A stretch of DNA of 20,951 bases from an uncultured Clostridia bacterium (GTDB lineage: Bacteria; Bacillota; Clostridia; Oscillospirales; Acutalibacteraceae), in assembly GCA_937898195.1 (NCBI GenBank), contig CALEJD010000096.1, positions 1 to 20,951 of the forward strand, in the 5' to 3' direction. The position numbers were made by a program, and so were the translations under genes. Shown piece after piece: positions 1 to 6,848 of this stretch. Position 1 is the first letter of the stretch. Every line of letters begins with the position of its first letter. The notes beneath the pieces were generated by a model. It did not search any database, was not told where the DNA came from, and saw only the letters and a list, made by a program, of their open reading frames with translations.

Positions 1-1
1 T

Positions 2-574
2 GACTATGCTATCACTATGATTATCGGTTTAATTCTTGGTTGGATTGGTGACTTGTTTATGCACATTCCTCACCCGCCACAAAACCCGCGAATGTCAGTA
101 GTATATATTGGTGCAGCATCATTTTTAATAGGTCATATTTTTTATGTTGTGGCTTTTGTGAAATCAACTATGGCACTTACACCTGACTACAAGTTCTTTA
201 CAATCTCTGAAATTATTACATTTGCAGTGATTTTTGTGGCTTTTTCACTTATGCTTGAGCCTGTTTTCAAGTTTAAGTATTCAAATAAATTTATGAAGGT
301 CACTCTACATATATACAGCGTTTTTCTTATTATAATGCTTATAAAATCTTGTAAATTCGGTGTTACATATTTTATGAGCGGTGCAGAAAACGGACTGATT
401 GCTTTGCTTATTTTAATAATTGGTGCAATTTTCTTCTTTGTTTCTGACTTTACATTAGGACTTCGCCTTATCGGCGGTGCAAAGGGTAACAAGACTATTA
501 AAACAGTTAGTCTTTACTCATATTTTATATCACAGTTATTACTTGCAACATCAATTTTATTCATACATATATAA
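2..574 (+). CDS. YhhN-family (lysoplasmalogenase-like) membrane protein, 5'-partial
   Basis: The frame is open from base 2 and the first ATG is at 17, but family members have about 50 more residues before the GDxxM motif that sits about 12 residues after that ATG, so the gene probably starts before the window. The visible part is highly hydrophobic with about six membrane segments. Family signatures seen are GDLFM near the start, FLIGHIFYVVAF in the next helix and GAIFFFVSDFTLGL near the C-terminus; their polar D, H and SD residues are the conserved ones. Characterised animal YhhN relatives (TMEM86) hydrolyse the vinyl-ether bond of lysoplasmalogens; in bacteria the role is largely inferred, so catalysis is not claimed here. 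The stop is 9 bases before trmB, so the two are probably co-transcribed. Confidence 0.75.
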   Translation, partial: DYAITMIIGLILGWIGDLFMHIPHPPQNPRMSVVYIGAASFLIGHIFYVVAFVKSTMALTPDYKFFTISEIITFAVIFVAFSLMLEPVFKFKYSNKFMKVTLHIYSVFLIIMLIKSCKFGVTYFMSGAENGLIALLILIIGAIFFFVSDFTLGLRLIGGAKGNKTIKTVSLYSYFISQLLLATSILFIHI

Positions 575-583
575 GAGGTATTT

Positions 584-1267
584 ATGAGACCAAGAAAAAT
601 AAGAAACCTTATTACACGACGTGAAAACTGCACAGATTTAAGAATACCTTATGAACTTAAATCTTTCGATTTTCGTACAAATGAAGAGCACGAGAATTTC
701 TTTGATTTAGACGAAATTTTCGGCAGAAGTGCTCCCGTTGTTATGGAAATCGGTTGTGGTAAAGGTCAATTTGTTTGCGAATATGCAAAACGCAATCCTG
801 ACAAAAACATTATCGCCATTGAATGTGTGCCTACTGTTTTAGTTGAGGCTTGTGAAAAGGTTAAAGAGGAAGGTATTACTAACATTCGTTTTCTTGAAAT
901 GAGAGCCGAATATCTTTCTTTATTTATCAAAGAAAAAAGCATTTCTGAAATTTATCTTAATTTCAGCACACCTTATCCTAAAAACAAGCATGAATGTCAC
1001 AGACTTACATATAAAGATTTTCTTGACATTTATAAAAAGCTTCTTGTTGATGACGGTTTTATTGCACAGAAAACTGATAGTCAGGGATTTTTTGAGTATT
1101 CACTTGAAAGCTTCTCTCAAAATGGTTTTGTGCTTTCCAATATTTCTCTTGATTTACACAACAGTGATTTTGAGGGCAATATTGTTACGGAATATGAAAG
1201 TAAGTTTGTAGGTCTGGGGTTACCTATTTACAGACTTGAAGCAAAATTAAAATTAGGCGGGGATTAA
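584..1267 (+). CDS. trmB: tRNA (guanine-N7-)-methyltransferase, TrmB-like
   Basis: This 227-residue protein matches the class I SAM-dependent methyltransferase that makes m7G46 in the variable loop of tRNA. The SAM-binding loop EIGCGKG is at residues 55-61, an acidic strand end (AIECV) at about 78-82, the family motif region LNFSTPYPK at 125-133 followed by KHECHRLT, and the C-terminal TEYESKF...GLPIYRLEAK block at 202-221. Length is usual for the family. Unusually, the DPWP of the family motif reads TPYP: the aspartate is threonine and the tryptophan is tyrosine. The ATG follows GAGGTATTT, a plausible ribosome site. It is the middle gene of a tight operon, 9 bases after the YhhN gene and 2 bases before the transporter gene. 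Confidence 0.88.
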   Translation: MRPRKIRNLITRRENCTDLRIPYELKSFDFRTNEEHENFFDLDEIFGRSAPVVMEIGCGKGQFVCEYAKRNPDKNIIAIECVPTVLVEACEKVKEEGITNIRFLEMRAEYLSLFIKEKSISEIYLNFSTPYPKNKHECHRLTYKDFLDIYKKLLVDDGFIAQKTDSQGFFEYSLESFSQNGFVLSNISLDLHNSDFEGNIVTEYESKFVGLGLPIYRLEAKLKLGGD

Positions 1268-1269
1268 AA

Positions 1270-2757
1270 ATGAATACTAACACTATTCAGGCTCAGAATG
1301 AGCAAAAACATGTAAAAACAAACGAGTTTGTTCTTTACTTATTGGGTGTATTCTTTTACACCACAATGACGGGTATGGTTGGCGGCAACCGTAATGCGTA
1401 CCTTGTTAACGTTCTTCGTTTACCTGAAGAACAAACATCACTTTTTAACTTGTTAACAAGCATTATTCCATTTGTACTTAACTTCTTTATCGTTATGTAT
1501 ATTGATGGTAGAAAAATGGGCAAGGGCGGAAAGTTTAGACCCCTTACTATGCTTGCCATAATTCCTATGGCAATTGTTATGATGCTTTCTTTCTGGGCAC
1601 CATCAGGACTTTCAGGCACAGTTCTTTTCATCTATATTATCACTCTTGCAGTATTGTGGAGCATTTTCGGCACCTTTGGTAACTCAATCAATATGGTTGC
1701 AAATGTTATGACACCTAACCTTAAAGAGCGTGACCAAGTTCTTTCATTCCGCAGTATTTCATCTGCAGTCGGTAACTCTGCACCAGTTGTTATTTTACTT
1801 GTTATTGGTGCTATATGGAGCAAAGATAACCAAAAACTTATAAATGCTGTTACCGGTACAAGTATTCGAAGCGTTGAAGGCTTACAGTATATAATCTCAG
1901 CTGCACTTTGTGGTGTTGTTGGTATTATTACAGTTCTTCTTGGCATGAAAGTTGTTCGCGAAAGAACAGTTTATACTGCTGAAAAGAAAAATCCACTTGT
2001 AGGCTTTAAAGACATCGTTACAAACAAATACGCTTGGACAATTATTTTTTCTGAATTCTTAAAGAGTTTCCGTGGTATTGCTACATATATGGAAGCATTT
2101 ATCGCAGCAGCGGTACTTGGTGATATTTCAAAGAAAATTCTCTTTGTTCTTCCTGTTGGCATCGGTACTGCAGTTGGTATGCTCGTTATTAACTTCCTTC
2201 TTAAAAAGTTTGATGCTCGTCAGCTTTATATTGCGAGTGGTATCTATTCACTCTGCGCTAACTGTGCAGCATTCGGTATCGGTTATCTCTATTTCACAAC
2301 TGGTAACGGAATTTTACAGGTTGTATTCATTATCTTCTTGTTCCTTATTGGTCTTCAATTTGGTGCATCTAACCTTCTTCCAAGTATGTTCCAAGCAGAC
2401 GTTCTTGAAACAATTGAACTTAAAACAGGCAAGCGCCTTGATGCATCTTTCCCATTTGTTATCGGTATCGGCACACTTATCAGTGGTACAATTGCAAGCA
2501 CAGTTGCTCCGCTTCTTCTCTATGGTGACGGTTCAATTATCGGTTATATTCAACCAACTGACCTTGTTCCAACACCGATGCAGAGCCTTGACACAAAGGT
2601 TACACTCTTGTTCTTCTATACAATTATGCACGGTATTATGATGTTCCTTGCAGGTGTTCCATTCTTCTTCTATAAGCTTACAGGCAAAACAAAAGAAAAT
2701 TATCACAATGCACTTCTCGCAAAGCGTGCAGAAATGGCAGAACAGCAAGACGCATAA
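1270..2757 (+). CDS. GPH-family (MFS_2) sugar:cation symporter
   Basis: This 495-residue integral membrane protein has about 12 hydrophobic helices and the cytoplasmic DGRKMGKGGKFRP loop after helix 2 (residues about 79-91), which matches the GKFRP loop of glycoside-pentoside-hexuronide:cation symporters. A second loop, MTPNLKERDQVLSFRSISSAVGNSAP (split here as two blocks at about 147-173), also fits the family, in which members typically import mono- or oligosaccharides with Na+ or H+. The exact substrate cannot be read. The ribosome site GGCGGGG lies inside the last codons of trmB, two bases separate the genes, and translation is probably coupled. Codons are regular, as in well expressed genes. 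A GH51 arabinofuranosidase lies about 2.5 kb away in another transcription unit, so an arabinoside substrate is only a guess. Confidence 0.85.
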   Translation: MNTNTIQAQNEQKHVKTNEFVLYLLGVFFYTTMTGMVGGNRNAYLVNVLRLPEEQTSLFNLLTSIIPFVLNFFIVMYIDGRKMGKGGKFRPLTMLAIIPMAIVMMLSFWAPSGLSGTVLFIYIITLAVLWSIFGTFGNSINMVANVMTPNLKERDQVLSFRSISSAVGNSAPVVILLVIGAIWSKDNQKLINAVTGTSIRSVEGLQYIISAALCGVVGIITVLLGMKVVRERTVYTAEKKNPLVGFKDIVTNKYAWTIIFSEFLKSFRGIATYMEAFIAAAVLGDISKKILFVLPVGIGTAVGMLVINFLLKKFDARQLYIASGIYSLCANCAAFGIGYLYFTTGNGILQVVFIIFLFLIGLQFGASNLLPSMFQADVLETIELKTGKRLDASFPFVIGIGTLISGTIASTVAPLLLYGDGSIIGYIQPTDLVPTPMQSLDTKVTLLFFYTIMHGIMMFLAGVPFFFYKLTGKTKENYHNALLAKRAEMAEQQDA

Positions 2758-2780
2758 ATCCACATACATATAAAACAAAG

Positions 2781-2805
2781 CGGGTAGTCGAGACGCGACC
2801 CCTAC
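2781..2805 (-). repeat. 25-nt palindromic interspersed repeat, copy 1
   Basis: Read on the minus strand it begins GTAGGGG and ends CTACCCG, with an imperfect palindrome (GTCG / CGAC core) between. The same 25-base length and the same GTAGGG...CCG ends occur at 17566-17590 and 19098-19122. It lies 23 bases after the stop codon of the transporter gene and is followed by no T-run, so it is not itself an intrinsic terminator. This is the most degenerate of the three copies. Confidence 0.6.
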
Positions 2806-2860
2806 GAAATATCATCCATACAAACCCCAATTTGTAAAAATAATTATTTATACACAAACC

Positions 2861-2890
2861 AAAAAGCAGGACTTTAAAAGTCCTGCTTTT
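2861..2890. terminator. bidirectional intrinsic terminator
   Basis: AGCAGGACTTT (2865-2875) is the exact reverse complement of 2877-2887, giving a stem of about 9 bp with a small AT loop. It is flanked by an A-run on the left and TTTT on the right, so it can end both the transporter operon (+) and the phosphoribosyltransferase gene (-), whose stop is 20 bases away. Confidence 0.9.
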
Positions 2891-2909
2891 GTTTTGCTGA
2901 AATATTAAA

Positions 2910-3554
2910 TTATAACTTTGAATATCCGTGGCAGTTAATGAGTGCGTCGATTTTTTTGCCTTCTTTACAGAGTGGGCATTCGTGAGAATGAACGCTGAAA
3001 TAATCTGGCAAGTCTTTAGGATTAAATACTGAATTTACTTCATAGCCTGCACATTCTTGTGATGTTGCGAAGATTGATGCAACACCAACCACGTCACCAC
3101 CATAATATTTAATTGCATCAATAGCAGATTTTGCTGTGTTACCAGATGCAACAGAAACTGCGGTGATAAGCACGTGCTTGTCTTTAATCATTGGCACAAT
3201 GTTATCTCTGAAAATAATCTGTGAGCCGTTAACAACTTCAGGTGTAACAATATAGATTGTTTGGTGAGCGTTGATATTTACATAGTCGCTCTTTGTAAGC
3301 TCTTCTGCAATGCAAGTTGCAATAACTTCTGTACCATCAAGGCAAAGAATTGTGTCAATAATCTGGTTACTGTATTTATGATTCTTGCAAATCTCCTGAG
3401 CAACTGCTTTAGCCTCAGAAAGACGGGACTTTTGTGCAGCAACGTCTATGTAATAGTTACTGTGTGCACTGCTTGTTGCAAAATGACCTTTTGCAACACG
3501 AAGATACAAATTCTTCTGATGAGTTTTGATTTTTGAAATGCTTGTTGTTGGCAT
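2910..3554 (-). CDS. PyrE-like phosphoribosyltransferase-family protein
   Basis: The 214-residue protein has a type I phosphoribosyltransferase fold signature: an N-terminal KGHFATSSAHSNYYIDV block (22-38) like the hood region of orotate phosphoribosyltransferases, and the segment VLITAVSVASGNT (128-140) where the PRPP loop lies. In classical OPRT this loop begins with two acidic residues (VDDV); here they are replaced by TAVS, while the small glycine-containing loop end is kept. A C-terminal CPLCKEGK (193-200) could hold a metal or be structural. Relatives in Clostridia are usually annotated as orotate phosphoribosyltransferase, but no other pyr gene is nearby, so the substrate is uncertain. 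It has its own promoter just upstream and a ribosome site GGGGGA 6 bases before ATG. Confidence 0.65.
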   Translation of the reverse strand: MPTTSISKIKTHQKNLYLRVAKGHFATSSAHSNYYIDVAAQKSRLSEAKAVAQEICKNHKYSNQIIDTILCLDGTEVIATCIAEELTKSDYVNINAHQTIYIVTPEVVNGSQIIFRDNIVPMIKDKHVLITAVSVASGNTAKSAIDAIKYYGGDVVGVASIFATSQECAGYEVNSVFNPKDLPDYFSVHSHECPLCKEGKKIDALINCHGYSKL

Positions 3555-3586
3555 AAAAGTTCCCCCTTGAATATTTTAATATTCAC

Positions 3587-3615
3587 ATTGTACAACAAAG
3601 AACTGTCGATTACAA
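3587..3615 (-). promoter_or_regulatory. sigma-A-type promoter of the phosphoribosyltransferase gene
   Basis: On the minus strand TTGTAA (3610-3615) and TACAAT (3587-3592) are separated by 17 bases. The expected start point falls near 3580, inside the perfect palindrome GAATATT-TT-AATATTC at 3569-3584, which could be an operator. The promoter lies 33 bases before the ATG. Confidence 0.65.
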
Positions 3616-3683
3616 TAAAAAATAGTAAACTTGTAGCAAAAATCACAAATTTTGTACGATAAGACAAAATTTTAAAAAACTTT

Positions 3684-4442
3684 TTATGCAGTTTTATGTT
3701 GTCGTCCTGTGTGGTCAAGGTAAAATTTGTCTTTATAAATCAAATCGTTGACTGAAACAAACGAATAACCCTGTTTTGAGAGTTCTGTGAGAATTATATC
3801 AAGAGCAGGGGCGGTGTTTTCTACACCATTATGAAAAAGCACAATTGACCCATTTGTAACACGGCTTATAACTCGGTTTACAATCTCATCAACCGATAGC
3901 TTTTGATAGTCAAGAGAATCAACATCCCATTGAATAGTGTACATTCCAAGTGATTTTGCAACATCCATACTTTGATTTGTATAGTCGCCTGATGGTGCTC
4001 GGAGCAGGGTGACTTTTTCACCGATAATCCCTTCAAGTTTTTCATTACAGTTTTCGATTTCTTCTTTAATTTCTTTTCGTGAGCATTTTGAAAAAGCCTT
4101 GTGAGTGTCAGAGTGGTTTGCTATTGTATGCCCTGCGTCATAAAAGTCTTTTACACTTTCAGGAAAACTCTTTGCCCAGTCACCAACAACAAAAAATGTG
4201 GCTTTTGCATTGTGCTTTTTTAGTATTTCAATTAGTTGGTCGGTGTCTTGATTAGTCCACGCCGCATCAAAGGTGATTGCAATTTTCTTTTCGTCGGTTG
4301 CAACTGCATAAATTGGTAATTGCTTTGTGGGTGACGAAGCAGAAACAATGTGTCCTGTAAATAAAATTAAACCACCAATTAAGACAATTATAGCGAAGAG
4401 AATAAGTAATAGTGTCTGTCGTTTCAAAACAAAAAATCTCAT
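3684..4442 (-). CDS. PdaB-like polysaccharide deacetylase, membrane-anchored
   Basis: The protein (252 residues from the ATG at 4442) is a carbohydrate esterase family 4 (NodB fold) deacetylase. A basic start and hydrophobic helix (residues 8-30) anchor or export it. CE4 motifs in order are TFDAAW (57-62), HSDTH (110-114, metal-binding histidines), RAPSGDY (148-154), WDVDSLDY (172-179) and LFHN (202-205). TFDxxW in place of TFDDG and the RAPSG form resemble the PdaB/YbaN sporulation subgroup, whose members act on peptidoglycan or related glycans. An in-frame ATG six codons upstream is part of the AAAGGGG ribosome site and is therefore unlikely to be the start. The site is buried in a hairpin (4451-4474). 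The gene follows the zinc-ribbon gene on the same strand. Confidence 0.85.
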   Translation of the reverse strand: MRFFVLKRQTLLLILFAIIVLIGGLILFTGHIVSASSPTKQLPIYAVATDEKKIAITFDAAWTNQDTDQLIEILKKHNAKATFFVVGDWAKSFPESVKDFYDAGHTIANHSDTHKAFSKCSRKEIKEEIENCNEKLEGIIGEKVTLLRAPSGDYTNQSMDVAKSLGMYTIQWDVDSLDYQKLSVDEIVNRVISRVTNGSIVLFHNGVENTAPALDIILTELSKQGYSFVSVNDLIYKDKFYLDHTGRQHKTA

Positions 4443-4450
4443 AAAAAATA

Positions 4451-4474
4451 CCCCTTTCAATTATATGAAAGGGG
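4451..4474 (-). promoter_or_regulatory. hairpin overlapping the ribosome site of the deacetylase gene
   Basis: CCCCTTTCA (4451-4459) and TGAAAGGGG (4466-4474) form a perfect 9-bp stem with a 6-base loop. On the minus strand the 3' arm is TGAAAGGGG, which contains the AAAGGGG ribosome site, and it is followed by TATTTTTTATG. The same element therefore looks like a terminator for the upstream zinc-ribbon gene and a cover for the ribosome site of the deacetylase gene. Confidence 0.7.
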
Positions 4475-4497
4475 TTTAAGGTTATATGTAAGTGATT

Positions 4498-5277
4498 TTA
4501 TTCTGCTTTTGGTACACGAAGCTCAGCAATTTCATTTTCAATGAATTTTTCCATTGATGGTTGCTCTTGCATCTGCTTTTTAAGGCTCTTGCCAACAAGC
4601 ACATTGAGAGTAACATTCACAAAGAAAAGAACACATCCAACGATAAAGCCAAAACCAAGACTGCAATCTGTGATGATTCCACCACCGAGAGTTTGGCAAG
4701 CTGTTGTGAACTGTACAAAGAATACTGCTGCCAATCCCCAAGAAAGTGTGCTTATCACATTGAGAATAATATTGAACATATATTTAAGTTTAATACCTGC
4801 AATAAGCAAAACAAAGAAATTGAGAACACCGCAAACAACTGCCAAGAGAAGAAGTGCACAAGCCACAACAACCATAAGTGCTGCGTGACCAAGAACTTCG
4901 CCACCTGCGAGTTTTAATACGCTGCCAATGTCTGTCTCAAGAAGATAATCAAGAACAAATGTCAAGAAAGACACAGTTTTTGTATCTGTATAGAAAGGCA
5001 TTGTAATTGTGAATTTGTAAAGTGGAAGAACAAGTGCAATAAGTGGTGCAAATGTCATAATAAGACGAACAATGCGAAGCTTTGAGCCTGCTGCCGCGCT
5101 TTTGAAGTTTGCAGTTTTATAATGCAATTTTGCAAATGCGTGTTCAGCAAAGTCAGAGTCTTGCTCAAGTCTTTGCTCCCATTGGAAGTTTGGAATATTT
5201 GCGCCACATTTTGGGCACTCTGCTTTAACATTCCAGAGTTTTAAAGTATGCCCACAGTTAGGACATTTTGTTGCCAT
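4498..5277 (-). CDS. zinc-ribbon multi-pass membrane protein, function unknown
   Basis: I do not recognise a named family. The 259-residue protein starts with CPNC (residues 5-8) and CPKC (21-24), a classic two-knuckle zinc ribbon, followed by a charged linker and about four to five hydrophobic helices (roughly 70-92, 130-163, 166-192 and 206-229), ending in a charged tail with KKQMQEQPSMEKFIENEIAEL. The topology suggests a cytoplasmic zinc ribbon attached to a membrane domain. It lies 51 bases after the arabinofuranosidase gene with no good promoter between, so it may be read from the LCP promoter. The ribosome site is weak. Function is not inferred. Confidence 0.8.
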   Translation of the reverse strand: MATKCPNCGHTLKLWNVKAECPKCGANIPNFQWEQRLEQDSDFAEHAFAKLHYKTANFKSAAAGSKLRIVRLIMTFAPLIALVLPLYKFTITMPFYTDTKTVSFLTFVLDYLLETDIGSVLKLAGGEVLGHAALMVVVACALLLLAVVCGVLNFFVLLIAGIKLKYMFNIILNVISTLSWGLAAVFFVQFTTACQTLGGGIITDCSLGFGFIVGCVLFFVNVTLNVLVGKSLKKQMQEQPSMEKFIENEIAELRVPKAE

Positions 5278-5300
5278 AAAATCACTCTTTTCGTAAGGTC

Positions 5301-5321
5301 AAAATAATACCATATTATTTT
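5301..5321 (-). other. AT-only hairpin between abfA and the zinc-ribbon gene
   Basis: AAAATAAT (5301-5308) and ATTATTTT (5314-5321) are exact reverse complements separated by five bases. The stem is AT-only and not followed by a clear T-run, so it is at best a weak terminator or an mRNA processing or stability element. Confidence 0.35.
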
Positions 5322-5328
5322 ACTATAT

Positions 5329-6828
5329 TTATTTCTTTTTTGCAAGTCTAATAACATTCCAAGAAAGTGGTTTAAGATTTATCGAAAGTTCTTTGCCTTG
5401 GAGCACAGCATTGTTTGACTTGAATGGTTTAACAGGAGTTGCGATTGCACTATTTTCTTCTTTAATGCCATATCCACTCATTTCGATGCAATCAATAACC
5501 TGGAAGTTCTCAAAATCGAGAAGAGAAACATCAAAGAGAATATCTTCTTCCATATTTCTGTTAACTGCAAAAATTGTGAGATTTTCTTTATCTTCACTCA
5601 TTGTTGCGATTGACTCAATATCAGGAACATCTGTGAACTCTTTTGTATCGTGTTTAGGTGAAACAACTCTTGAATCAAGTGTATAGCCACGACCATAATT
5701 TGAAAGATGCATAAATGGGTAGAAAATTGTCTGTTCCCAACAAGCGCCACCGTTTTCAGTCATAATTGGTGCAATAACATTTACAAGCTGTGCAAGACAA
5801 CCGATTTTAACTCTATCTGCGTGCTTTAAAAGAGTCATAAGCATAAGTGCAACTAAAAGAGCATCTTCAAAGTTGTAGATATCTTCAAGCTGATGTGGTG
5901 CAGTACTCCACTTTTCAAAAGGTGCACCATTTGAATGATACCACACATTCCACTCATCAAATGAAAGGTTAACTGTATGTTTTGAGCGTTTTTTTGCTTT
6001 GATATAGTCACAAATGCAAATTACTGAACGGATAAACTCATCCATTTTCAAGTTCTTTGCAAGGAATGATGGTGTATCATTTTCGTGGTTGCCAAAATAG
6101 ATGTGAAGTGAAAGATAGTCAACTTTATCATAAGCTAAGTCAAGAGTAGTTGCTTCCCACTCGCCAAAAGTTGCCATATCACGAGATGCGCTACCACAAA
6201 GCACAGTTTCAATTGATGGGTCAGTCCATTTCATAACCTTTGATGCTTCGGCTGCTGTTCGACCATATTCAACTGCAGTTTTGTGACCGATTTGCCAGTC
6301 ACCATCCATTTCATTACCAAGACACCAGAGTTTGATGTTGTGTGGGTCTTCATATCCGTGTGAACGACGAAGGTCACTCCAATAACTGCCGGATTTGTGA
6401 TTGCAATATTCAACAAGGTTTCTTGCTTCTTCAGGACCACGAAGTCCAAGGTTTACAGCCATCATTGGTTGAGAATTCGCTTTTTTACACCATTTAGCAA
6501 ATTCATTTGTACCAAAAAGGTTAGGCTCTGTCACGCCCCAAGCAAGTTCAAGTTTGTGAGGTCTCAATTCAACAGGACCAACGCCATCTTCCCAGTTATA
6601 GCCTGAAACAAAGTTGCCACCTGGATAACGAACAATCGGAACATTAAGTTTTTTAACCTTTTCAATAACATCTTGACGGAAACCGTCTTCGTCTGCAGTA
6701 GGGTGGTCAGGTTCATAAATACCGCCATAAACAGCACGACCTAAATGCTCAATGAATGAGCCGTAAATTCTTTCGTCAATTTTTGCGCCTGTAAATTCAG
6801 ACACAAGTGACATCTTTGCCTTTTTCAT
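5329..6828 (-). CDS. abfA: intracellular alpha-L-arabinofuranosidase, GH51
   Basis: This enzyme removes terminal arabinofuranosyl residues from arabinoxylan or arabinan oligosaccharides by a retaining mechanism. Numbered from the ATG at 6828 it has 499 residues, matching the usual length of about 500. The clan A acid/base is E173 in LGNEMDG and the nucleophile is E292 in SFDEWNVWY; both positions fit characterised GH51 enzymes. Other family blocks are IYGSFIEHLGRAVYGGIYEP (21-40), RYPGGNFVSGYNWEDG (67-82) and the C-terminal beta domain ending LKPLSWNVIRL. There is no signal peptide, so the enzyme is cytoplasmic. The GGGGGT ribosome site (6835-6840) fits the ATG at 6828; an upstream in-frame TTG overlaps this site and is unlikely. 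The start is 20 bases after the LCP stop, suggesting co-transcription. Confidence 0.95.
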   Translation of the reverse strand: MKKAKMSLVSEFTGAKIDERIYGSFIEHLGRAVYGGIYEPDHPTADEDGFRQDVIEKVKKLNVPIVRYPGGNFVSGYNWEDGVGPVELRPHKLELAWGVTEPNLFGTNEFAKWCKKANSQPMMAVNLGLRGPEEARNLVEYCNHKSGSYWSDLRRSHGYEDPHNIKLWCLGNEMDGDWQIGHKTAVEYGRTAAEASKVMKWTDPSIETVLCGSASRDMATFGEWEATTLDLAYDKVDYLSLHIYFGNHENDTPSFLAKNLKMDEFIRSVICICDYIKAKKRSKHTVNLSFDEWNVWYHSNGAPFEKWSTAPHQLEDIYNFEDALLVALMLMTLLKHADRVKIGCLAQLVNVIAPIMTENGGACWEQTIFYPFMHLSNYGRGYTLDSRVVSPKHDTKEFTDVPDIESIATMSEDKENLTIFAVNRNMEEDILFDVSLLDFENFQVIDCIEMSGYGIKEENSAIATPVKPFKSNNAVLQGKELSINLKPLSWNVIRLAKKK

Positions 6829-6848
6829 ATATAGTACCCCCAACGGTA

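Noticed and set aside
2072..2641. 189-residue reading frame on the plus strand inside the GPH transporter gene
   Set aside because: It lies wholly within a well supported transporter gene in another frame, has serine/leucine-rich composition typical of a shadow frame, and has no family match or ribosome site.
4460..4465. perfect minus-strand TATAAT in the loop of the deacetylase leader hairpin, as a -10 box
   Set aside because: No acceptable -35 or TG extension lies upstream, and the bases are explained as the hairpin loop. It remains possible but unsupported.
4541..4917. two overlapping plus-strand frames of 115 and 118 residues opposite the zinc-ribbon gene
   Set aside because: The minus-strand gene has a zinc ribbon and membrane helices; the plus frames have neither domains nor ribosome sites.
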